A stretch of 34,155 nucleotides of DNA from positions 1 to 34,155 of the forward strand of contig CALSCP010001392.1 of NCBI GenBank assembly GCA_943704425.1, in the 5' to 3' direction. Below the pieces are notes generated by a model. The model was not told the DNA's origin, searched no databases, and saw only the letters and a program-made list of their open reading frames with translations. This DNA comes from Ministeria vibrans ATCC 50519 (Eukaryota > Opisthokonta > Filasterea). Of the stretch, positions 1 through 9,584 are shown in pieces. Made by a program: the position numbers and the translations under genes. The first letter of the stretch is position 1. Each line of letters begins with the position of its first letter.

Positions 1-28
1 AAAAAAGAGAAAAAAAAAAAAAAGGTCT

Positions 29-184
29 TTAAGTGTTATGAGACAGAGTCAAAACCGCAAGGTACCGAGGGTCGAAGGCCTGTCCTTCGCTGTATCGTCT
101 CTGGTGCGACACGACGTGGCTGGGGACGGCAGACGCCGTAAAATTCGCTTGTTGGGAATCGCTCAGTTGCTCCGCGGCGCTCAT
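29..184 (-). CDS. Possible first exon of a minus-strand gene (partial)
   Basis: On the minus strand an ATG at 184-182 opens a 51-codon frame ending with a stop at about 29. A usable GT donor at 65-64 lies inside this frame, and the bases beyond it become T-rich when read on the minus strand, as an intron would. It is therefore more likely the first exon of a gene that continues off the left edge than a complete 51-residue protein. The peptide is Ser/Gln/Ala-rich, with no motif I recognise. It would be divergent from the PLP enzyme starting at 526, sharing the 341-bp gap. A chance frame cannot be excluded. Confidence 0.3.
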   Translation of the reverse strand: MSAAEQLSDSQQANFTASAVPSHVVSHQRRYSEGQAFDPRYLAVLTLSHNT

Positions 185-525
185 GGTTGTCGACACAGCT
201 CGCAGTGGACTGGATGCAGTGCACAGAGTTGAGTCGCAGCCGCTCGAACGGAGCAAACAAAAATAAAAAAGTGTCACAAATGACAAAATGACAAATGACA
301 AAGAAAAAAGTACCAACATTTGTGACAGTCCGATTGATTGGAAGACAAAACCAAAACAACTTGAGAAAACGCACTGCACGGCGCTTCTCACGAGTGTCTC
401 TACTCTCTGGCGCCTAGTGGGATCACTGGGAGTATGCCCAACTGCCTGCAGTGTGGGACTCGGAGACCCTCAGTCTTTCTGTCTTATCACAGTAAAATGA
501 CTCAAATAAAATACTATTTTTTACT
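185..525. promoter_or_regulatory. Intergenic gap, possible bidirectional promoter
   Basis: These 341 bases separate the possible minus-strand exon from the PLP enzyme. I see no gene here. The middle is A-rich (about 255-330, with short repeats of the type TGACAAA). Just upstream of the plus-strand start there is an out-of-frame ATG at 497 whose frame overlaps the true start, so a small upstream reading frame is possible. No clear TATA box or Inr was identified. Confidence 0.3.
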
Positions 526-2123
<1,598 letters not shown>

Positions 2124-2228
2124 TCAATCAACACACACACACACACATTTACAAACAGGGCGAATGAGAAAAAAAAAAAAAAAAAAAAAAAGTAAAAGTA
2201 CACAATACATACAGGTTATAAAACGTTT

Positions 2229-3395
2229 TTAGAGTTCCAGGGCAAAGAGGGCCATGGTATCGCGGAAGGAAGGAGGCAAAGGGGCCACGACGGACGTGCG
2301 GGAGTGCGGGTCGGAGGCAGACGAGGCATTGAGGCGCTTGTAGGCGCGAACGCGGGCAGGGTCTGCCTTGAACGGAGCAAGATGCTCGTGTTGAGGGGGT
2401 CGCAGGGGCACGCTGAGGGAGCGCGCGTGCAAGTGCAGGGGCAGTTGCGTCTGGCTCCACATGCTCAGGCCGAGATTGCTGCGTACCTCCTCTGGCAGAA
2501 TGTGCTCAGCGCCGTACTTGGAGTCGCCCAGGATGGGACAGCCAATGTGTGCCAGGTGAGCACGCAGCTGGTGCTTGCGGCCAGTGCGGGGCTCCAGTTC
2601 GACCAGCGAGACCATGGGGCGACCGCGGAGGGTCCAGCTGGAGAGCACTCTGTAACGCGTCACTGCTGGTTTGCTTGCCTTGGCCATGAAGCGGAAGGCA
2701 AGCGGGCCCTTGGTGAGTAGATCCCCTCGCACGCGCACCCCTCCGTCACGTCGCTCCTCGATGGGAATGGAAATCTCTCCTTCGTGGTTGGGAAGCGCCC
2801 CCGACACAATGGCCAGGTAGTGCTTCTTGACGAGACCCTTGTGGAACCAATTGGTGATCTGACGCGCGGCATCGCTGTTGCGCGCAATCATAAGACAGCC
2901 GCTCGTGTGGCGGTCGATGCGGTGCACCAGGCGTGGCTGCTGGCGATCGTCTGCGGCGCCCGTGGCTGAGTGTGTCTGTACGTCGTCCTTCGTCTTCGTC
3001 TTGTGCGTCGTCGTGTCGGCGGGAAACAGGCTGCCAATGGTAGGCATGAGACTCGCAAGGGACATGGCCGAGCCCTGCACCGCCATGCCCGCCGGCTTGT
3101 CCAGCACCAGCAGCTTAGGATGGCGAAACAGCACAAGCTCCTTCAGCTGCAGCATTTCGCTTCGGGACAGCGCCGCCGCCGGCTGCGACGCTTCCGGTAG
3201 GGCCGCCGCTGCTTCCACTGCAGACTTGCTGAAGTCCACGGGGCGCTTGGCGTTGTGGGGCGCCGGCTGTCGCTTTCGTTGCGTCTGAAACAGCTCACGT
3301 TGTTTCTTGCTCGGTGGAAAGTCCACCGGCTTTTTTCTCATGGGACGCCTTCCTGTAGCCGCCTGCGATGCAAAGCGTATGCATGATCGTATCAT
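2229..3395 (-). CDS. RluA-family pseudouridine synthase, probably mitochondrial (RPUSD-like)
   Basis: A single uninterrupted exon encodes 388 residues. It isomerises uridine to pseudouridine in RNA. The catalytic block RLVHRIDRHTSGCLMIARN contains the nucleophile Asp161. Upstream, LLVLDKPAGMAVQ is the first conserved strand of the fold. Downstream, EPRTGRKHQLRAHLAHIGCPILGDSKYG is the RluA-type C-terminal signature. No S4 RNA-binding domain is visible. The N-terminus (MIRSCIRFASQAATGRR) is basic with no acidic residue, as in a mitochondrial presequence, matching the mitochondrial RPUSD3/RPUSD4-like group; the exact subfamily is not resolved. About 20 extra residues with T/K/D follow the first motif (around 125-150). 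It is the only complete intronless gene here. Its start is 116 bp from the divergent TMEM120 start. Confidence 0.93.
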   Translation of the reverse strand: MIRSCIRFASQAATGRRPMRKKPVDFPPSKKQRELFQTQRKRQPAPHNAKRPVDFSKSAVEAAAALPEASQPAAALSRSEMLQLKELVLFRHPKLLVLDKPAGMAVQGSAMSLASLMPTIGSLFPADTTTHKTKTKDDVQTHSATGAADDRQQPRLVHRIDRHTSGCLMIARNSDAARQITNWFHKGLVKKHYLAIVSGALPNHEGEISIPIEERRDGGVRVRGDLLTKGPLAFRFMAKASKPAVTRYRVLSSWTLRGRPMVSLVELEPRTGRKHQLRAHLAHIGCPILGDSKYGAEHILPEEVRSNLGLSMWSQTQLPLHLHARSLSVPLRPPQHEHLAPFKADPARVRAYKRLNASSASDPHSRTSVVAPLPPSFRDTMALFALEL

Positions 3396-3511
3396 GACTA
3401 GGAATTATAACTGGAAAGTGGAAATAGTTCTTTTATAATTTATTCGTTTTGTTGTTACAACTTTGTTCAGTTCAGTGTTCACATTGATCATTCACTTCAT
3501 AAAAATTATTC
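3396..3511. promoter_or_regulatory. Short divergent promoter region
   Basis: Only 116 bp lie between the divergent starts of the pseudouridine synthase and TMEM120. The gap is AT-rich, with TTATAATTTATTC at about 3432. Both core promoters must lie here or within the 5' ends of the genes, so the pair may share control. No specific factor site is recognised. Confidence 0.4.
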
Positions 3512-4319
3512 ATGTCTCGAGATCGATCAACAAGCTCTGTGTCTCACGGTTCGCTGGATGCATCTGAGCTGGGTGATGAGGAGGTGACAGAATTGGCGCG
3601 CCAGTTGGAGGAAAACGACCGGTCGTTAAGAGTAAGGAAAAGCGAGCGAGTCTCATCCCATCCGACTCGGAGAGCCCTTCTTAACGCGCCTGTGCATGGC
3701 TCGCGGGTCCGTGCTGCCCCTGTAGGAGTCCGCGCTGAAGTACCAAGGCGCACTGGCGACGATGAAGCAAGCGCAAGACGAATGCTCCAAAGTACGCTCT
3801 TGCGTCGCTTCTCCCGTCTCCCACTCACTCCTGCGCTCGCTGTTGCCCCCTATTTTGCTCCTCCCCTTCGTAGCTTATTAAAACTGGTCGGGCCTCAGTG
3901 GCGACCCTCAAGAAAACAGTCAATTCGAACAGCAGTAAGCAATCACGTAGTTTTTTCCGTTTCCATTTTCCGACTTGCCTCACTTTTATTTTCCTTCCTC
4001 TCTCCTTTCTCTCTTATTTTTATTTATTTATATATAGACATTCCCCAGGATCGGAAGAAGGCCTTTGTAGGGCAGCTGACCGAACGGCTTGGCGAATACA
4101 AGACCATTGAGCAGCCGTTCCCGCACAAAACAAGGTACAAAGAAAATGCCATCTTCCAATCATATAACCGTTGTTTTTTTTGTTGTCAGTTTCTTGTTAA
4201 ACGCAGTCCTTGGCAGTGTTAACGTGACACAGCCGCTTTTTATGGATCGGTTTCACTACAAAAGCGAATATGAAAAGTTCAAACTGCGCTTAACCATAGT
4301 CACAATTGTGCTCTGTCTG

Positions 4320-4413
<94 letters not shown>

Positions 4414-5609
4414 TAGAGACACAATTGACGGATTGTGAATCGGTTTATAGGCAATCTGACGTATCTGTCGTATCGAGTGACGGATGCCTTTTTCTATTTG
4501 CTTCTCGTTTGGTTTTACAGGTAAAGAACGATCATAATTATAGAGTAAAAGAAACTTATTGCAACACTGAATGTGACAACACGAGTGTAGTACTGTGACA
4601 GTTCGGGAGCACATTCTGGTTGCAAACGGGTCGCGCATTCAGCCGTGGTGGCTCATTCATCACTATGTGTCGATTGGTATGATATATTTATTGCAGTGTG
4701 TTTTGTAATTGTTTTGATTGTGGCTTCAATTCTAATTCATTCTGCAATTTATCGTGTGGGATTTATGATTGTGAAGACCGGTGTTTGTTGTGTTGGTGTT
4801 TTTGTTTGATGAATGACCGAACCTACTGTGAGAAGCCTCGGAGCAGCCGTTCACTGTTACTCTCTCGAAAGTGTTTTGTGTGCTTGCTTGTCGTAACACC
4901 TTCTCTTCTCTCCCCCGTATCTTGTTTAGCTCTGTGTTGTGTGTCGCTGTTATGGCCAAATACCGATTCGTATCGACTGTTTCGCCACCAGTACATGTCC
5001 TTTGCCCTATACATTGGTAAGCACAACCCTAGCCCGAATGTATCCCTGGCGTGTAGTCCTAATCCCAATGTCAAATGCAATCCTAGCCAGATCGCGAATG
5101 CGCCAAGACCCGAAATTCTAACCCTACTGACTCATGTAACTTCCATTTCTAGCACTCGCACAGCTCTTCCAGTTCAGCTACCAGCAACAGCGCATCTACA
5201 CAAAAATTGCACTGGGCCAAACCGACCAAATGGCCACTACAAACGAGTTTGGCGGTGGTGGCTCACTTAGACTTCCGTCACTCGTCATTATCCTTTACAT
5301 TGGTCACGTACGATGAGCCTATCGACAGTCGTCCCACTCTCACTCACTTGACTATTTTAGTTTTGGCAAATTTACAATGCGTACTTTCTCTATCACTTAT
5401 ATCACACTCCCCAGTGCAACGAGTGGCACGTAAGCCAACCCACCCTTCCTTCATCTTCACTCACTGGTCGCACATGTGCCGGTTTCTCTCGGTTTTAGGT
5501 TCCGGCTTTGGGGATTCTGTTCACTGTGTTGGGACTGGGGAATTTCTCTACTGTGTCCTACACACTTATCACCAAGTTCCGAACGAGAGAGGAAAGGAAA
5601 ACAGAGTAG
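3512..5609 (+). CDS. TMEM120: TMEM120 family membrane protein (TACAN-like)
   Basis: Eleven exons: 3512-3631, 3726-3791, 3874-3934, 4038-4134, 4190-4320, 4451-4520, 4591-4676, 4930-5016, 5153-5307, 5361-5429, 5499-5609. They encode 350 residues, close to animal TMEM120A/B (about 340). The N-terminal third is charged and predicted coiled coil. It is followed by family blocks: LGSVNVT, YKSEYEKFKLRLTI, VTDAFFYLLLVWFY, REHILVANGSRI, WWLIHHYVS, RHQYMSFALY, GHFWQIYNAY, then about six membrane helices. TMEM120 proteins sit in the ER/nuclear envelope. The animal ones bind coenzyme A and have an ELOVL-like fold, and TMEM120A has been proposed as a mechanosensitive channel; which role holds here is unknown. 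The tail ends in FRTREERKTE. Exon 7 uses the AG at 4589-4590, not the nearby AG before 4601, to keep frame. Intron 5 holds a GA run. Confidence 0.93.
4326..4411 (+). repeat. (GA)n microsatellite in TMEM120 intron 5
   Basis: A pure GA dinucleotide run of 86 bp starts five bases after the donor at 4321. On the sense strand it is purine, the opposite strand bias to the CT run in the PLP-enzyme intron. Confidence 0.97.
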
Positions 5610-5626
5610 TAACCTGGCCACGTGTG

Positions 5627-5675
5627 TGTGAGAGAGAGAGGAGGGAGAAAGAAACAAACAAAGTGATGCAGAGAG
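5627..5675 (+). repeat. Purine-rich dispersed module, copy 1
   Basis: The stretch contains GAGAGAGAGGAGGGAGAAAG followed by AAACAAACAAAGTGAT. The same core recurs at about 7536-7618, 13965-14335 and 28949-29065. Confidence 0.7.
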
Positions 5676-5957
5676 GGAATATTAAATCGTTTAAAATACA
5701 ACAACTTGTCAAAGATTGCGAATTGTCACGTACTCTTTTAGCTCCATTAGATGACAATGTAAAGGAGAAACCAATGAACCAAGCAGATTCATTTATCTAT
5801 TTATTTAGCAGCCTGTGTTGCCGACTTGCCGGTTGCGGTAAATGCGTGCGATTATTAATAATAATCATAAAATAATAATTATAATACTAGTATTATTGAA
5901 TTACGATGAATAGTACGTCTCATAATTTACACTCGTTCAACTAAATACTTGAAAATT

Positions 5958-5978
5958 AAAATAATAATAATAATAATA

Positions 5979-6013
<35 letters not shown>

Positions 6014-6033
6014 TAATAATTATTATTTTATTT
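5958..6033. repeat. (AAT)n/(ATT)n inverted repeat
   Basis: About seven AAT units are followed directly by about ten ATT units, then another AATAATTATTATT. The two halves are complementary and could form a long hairpin. It ends within a few bases of the ATG at 6037. Similar arrays occur at about 21541-21607 and 30421-30470. Confidence 0.9.
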
Positions 6034-6036
6034 CGA

Positions 6037-7957
6037 ATGCGTCCTGTTTTGATATTTCTGCTGGTCGTCACAGTTGCACCTTGCATCCCTGCGCACATAT
6101 CGTTCAATGCGAGTAGTCTGTGGGCCGTTGAGCGCGCCGCCGACGACGCCTCGATGCAATGCGATTGGCCAATTGCAAATAGTCTATCAGTGTCACTTCA
6201 AAAGCCATTATCGATCACGCCCGTCCGATTCTTTGTCAGCAAACTGGCAGCGAGCTCAACCCACTTGCCGCACGCCCTTGCCCTTCGACTCTACGAACGA
6301 CGCGCACTATCACGCACCCTCGGCTGGCGCAGGGTGTACAATGTGGCCGTACGTATACGTATAAACGTCAACTGAAACTCCCCTTTTAATCCATCTCTCA
6401 CCTCCGATATAATCATATGATAGAACGCCGATTGGGTATTTGTGGCCGACTTTTCCACAGCAGCCAAAGTTCAAATGAGCTATCCTGCAGTACCTATGAT
6501 CTCCATGATCGCCGGCCTGCAATGGCTCGTCAACGATGCGGCGCGGCACTGGTCCATGTCGGTGCTCGTTGCACAGCGCCATTTCCCAGTGGACGCCGCC
6601 TTGGCCATGCAACCGCTTACCGTCGACCTCACCGACCGCGCGCACTGCGAAACGCTCTTTCCCGACGACACCACGTACATTCCACACGACCCCTGGCTCA
6701 GAATGGCTGCAGAAAATCCACTATGGCTCGTCGAGACAGCCCCAGCGCGACCTGCACTCGCTCCCCCCGTCACTCAAGTGCTCAACACAACTCAACTACG
6801 CGATGCGTTTCCCGACTGCAGCACTATTATGCGCGAAGGCCATTATGCTCGCTTTGGTGCCACCGCCACCTCGTGTGTCACTGCTGCAAACTCCCTCACC
6901 ATCCGCTTCCCCCCTTCGCCAAACACCCCAGCAGACGATTCTCCCTCTGAACACCACTTCTCTCTTCGCTCTCATCTCCTCATCGCGTCAACACGACCCT
7001 TCCTTGCCCTCCATCGCGTCCTCTACGCCTCCGTCACAGCAACGCCCATCCCCAGCAACGCCACGTCTGCTGCACTCTGCCGTCTGCGACTGCGCCCCGT
7101 CAATACCCTCACTCAACTCGCCCAGTTTGCCAGCACCGGCATCTCCCTTGACCCCTCCCGTCTCCTCATGCTCCCCGACGCTCTCTTCCGCCACATCTTT
7201 CCCGACGAACAATCGCGCGACGCTCAAATCGAGTCGTTGCTCGAGGAAATGCACTGCCGCGCCCGTACGAAAAATTGCAACGCTACGAGCAACCCGAGTT
7301 TACGACTTTTCTTGACTCAACTTATCAACTTAGAATTCGCGTTCGAGTCGGTATTGGGACAACTCGAACGACGAAACCGAAACAACGCAAGGAACAGACA
7401 AGGACACGAAGATAGCTTTGCACGGCTGCAGATGGACTGGATAGTGCGCGAAGGAACAAATGGAGAGCCACAGGCAGTGCTGGTACGCATTGCCACAGAC
7501 GACCGGTAAAAATAAGGCAGATGAGCGAGAGCGAAAGGAGGGGGAAAGAAACAAAGTGATAGAGAGAGAGGAGGGAGAAAGGAACAAAGTGATAGAGAGA
7601 GGAGGGAGAAAGGAACAGAGAATATATATATAATATAATATATATAATTATATATATATATCATCGTTATGTCCTGTCTGGTATAGGGAGCCGTTTGGAG
7701 TGGAATCGAGTGTGGATCATGCTCTTGAAGAGTCGGTTGTCAGTGCCAGTGCGCTCGTTCACACACTCTCCCTCCAACAACCACACCAGCAACAGCAAGA
7801 TGACACACAGAAGACAAGCACGCGTGTACATCCCATCAGTCGACTGCACTCGGGGGATGTGGTCGCCAAGTGGACAGTGGTGTACAGTGAGGCTGAGCGC
7901 AAGGCCTGTCCACACCAGCAACACAGCACAGAGAGCAACTGTGCTCTCACAACCTGA
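6037..7957 (+). CDS. Secreted protein of unknown function
   Basis: Three exons: 6037-6348, 6424-7505, 7687-7957, giving 554 residues. The first residues (MRPVLIFLLVVTVAPCIPA) form a good signal peptide. I see no further membrane span, so it should be secreted or lumenal. There are several Asn-X-Ser/Thr sites. I do not recognise the family. Visible blocks include a Trp/Asp-rich segment crossing intron 1 (YNVANADWVFVADFS), FPDDTTYIPHDPWLRMAAENPLWLVE, FPDCSTIMREGHYARFG, and a basic Asn/Arg stretch (ERRNRNNARNRQG) before exon 3. Exon 3 has a short glutamine run (QQPHQQQQ). The ADFS could hint at a divalent-metal glycosyltransferase-type motif, but this is weak. Its stop lies 39 bp from the convergent stop of the LIM gene. 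Intron 2 contains the purine-rich module and an AT run. Confidence 0.75.
7536..7618 (+). repeat. Purine-rich dispersed module, copy 2 (three tandem units)
   Basis: Three tandem variants of GGAGGGRGAAAGRAACAAAG plus TGATAGAGAGAG lie in intron 2 of the secreted-protein gene (7506-7686). They are followed by an ATATATATAATATAATAT stretch up to about 7660. Confidence 0.8.
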
Positions 7958-7996
7958 CCTCTACATTATTATATATCAAAAAGAAATAACTGATGA

Positions 7997-8783
7997 TTAC
8001 ACTGAACTGTCTTCAGCGGCCGCAGTGATTTTGCTGCTGTTGCGGGGATGTTTGGCGAGCTTATCCATCATCTCCTGGCACACCTCCTCCGTCAGACACC
8101 CAAAACACCACGGACGCCCCTCGCGCTCCTTGAACTTTACTCCGTCAAGAGACAGAGAACACTTGCAGCACTTGAAACACTATTAAAATGAAAGAGAGAG
8201 AGAGAGAGAGAGAAAGAATGAGGAAAGCGGGAAACACACGCACACACATATAATAGTTATATGACTCTTTGTGTATTGATATCACATATGTAATAATAAT
8301 AATAAAAATACAAGCTTACCGTCGGGTGAATTTTTTGTCCTTTATACTCCAGATACCTACAACAAAATAATAATCATTCACGCACACACACACATACACA
8401 CACACACATACACACACACACATACATATACACTTTCTCACTCCTTTCTCCCTCTTTTCTGTCGTTTCGTACCACCCTGATAACGGCTCACTACAGAGAT
8501 GGCACTTTGCTTTACCACACTACATAGAAGCACAAAAACAGTCGATGAGCTACACTCGAACGGCTTCAGGCCTCTATCGTTCCTCGTCTTACGTCTGGGT
8601 GAAATACATCGCCATTGCGCTCAACAAACATTCCCGACTCGCCAAAATCCTTTCCACACTCGGCACAGACAAAACACGACTCGTGAAACACGCCCGTTGC
8701 TGTTTTGCATGTCGCCCCGCGCGTAATGGGCTGCTTACATTTCGTACACGTTTCTCTATATGGGCATCAAACATGACAATCAT

Positions 8784-8874
<91 letters not shown>

Positions 8875-9412
8875 AAACACACACACAAACAACTGTTACC
8901 TCTTCTCATTGGTTGGCTCTGGTGTAGTAGTGAGTACGTGCGATGACTACAGGACAAGAGCCGCTCAGTACACAGCACATCACGTAAAACACAGTCACAG
9001 GTTGTTGTCTCTCTCTTTCTCTCTCTCTCTTTACCGCTCGCCTCTGTCTGTCTGGTTCCTGTCTTTTCGTCGCTGCTGCGCAAGTGTCACAGAATATTTT
9101 GCCTGATCGTTCGACAAAGGCGCCTAAGGCGTACGGGCAGCAGAGCACAGCGAGAAAGAAAAAATGAGCGACGAGAGAAAAAAAAAAAAAAAAAAAAAAG
9201 CATTGCAGTTGGAGAAAGAAGAAGAAGGAGAAAGGCAACGCACCTCTTAACTCAGTAGAGCAATTTACACATTTGAAGCAGTCGGGGTGGAAGAAGAAGC
9301 CCATGGCCTCGACGTTGGTCCGGCCCAGGTCGGCACGACACGCAAAGCACTTTCCGGCAATGCACTGGCAGGCGGCCATGGGCTCCGAGCATGTGTCGCA
9401 AAAGGTGGGCAT
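7997..9412 (-). CDS. Three-LIM-domain zinc-binding protein
   Basis: Seven exons on the minus strand, in gene order: 9412-9244, 9123-9035, 8946-8900, 8755-8593, 8519-8476, 8356-8320, 8179-7997, encoding 243 residues from the ATG at 9412-9410 (MPTFCDTCSEP). LIM1 runs from CFAC through HPDCFKCVNC to FCDTC. LIM2 runs from CTKC through HESCFVCAEC to FHPDC, where the last finger uses His-x-x-Cys. LIM3 runs from CHLC through HPTCFKCCKC to WCFGC. Extra cysteines precede LIM1 (CDTC, CQC). LIM domains bind proteins, not catalysing reactions, and proteins of this kind act at actin/adhesion sites or in nuclear complexes; no other domain narrows the role. The frame stays open upstream to an ATG at 9544, giving 287 residues, but that would leave only 40 bp before the divergent UFD1-like start. 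The short start is preferred. Confidence 0.88.
8378..8432. repeat. Imperfect CA/CATA repeat in a LIM-gene intron
   Basis: CACACACA blocks separated by CATA (three or four times) lie in the intron between the LIM exons at 8320-8356 and 8476-8519. Confidence 0.8.
8785..8890. repeat. (CA)n microsatellite in LIM-gene intron
   Basis: More than 80 bp of pure AC dinucleotides with a few AAAC interruptions at the right end. It lies between the exons ending at 8755 and starting at 8900 and reads as GT on the sense (minus) strand. Confidence 0.97.
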
Positions 9413-9584
9413 GGCCACCCTCTGAAAGTGTGCGTGGAGGGCTTCAGACAAAATTGACTGCTGAAGCGGTGGAGCGGTGGAGAGTGCGAATGAGCCGCAA
9501 TTGCAAACGAATGACGACTGAGGCCCAACTCCAAAGTGTACCAATTACAATACAAAATCACTTTTCAATCAGTTCATTCTTTGC
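9413..9584. promoter_or_regulatory. Divergent promoter between LIM and UFD1-like genes
   Basis: There are 172 bp between the preferred starts of two divergent genes. If the longer LIM frame (start 9544) is used, only 40 bp remain and the transcripts' 5' ends must overlap. The region is moderately GC-rich next to LIM and AT-rich next to the plus-strand gene. No named element is recognised. Confidence 0.4.

Larger units (their letters stand above)
5610..6036. other. Intergenic region with purine-rich module and AT-rich repeats
   Basis: This 427-bp gap lies between TMEM120 and the secreted orphan, both on the plus strand. It begins with a CACGTGTGTGTGAGAG stretch and one copy of the purine-rich module (about 5627-5675). 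Then comes ordinary sequence, and an AT-rich zone from about 5860 with an (AAT)n/(ATT)n inverted repeat that reaches almost to the next ATG. I see no coding potential. Confidence 0.7.

Noticed and set aside
8785-8890. His/Thr-rich and Val/Cys-rich frames through the CA run
   Set aside because: Microsatellite translation inside a LIM-gene intron.
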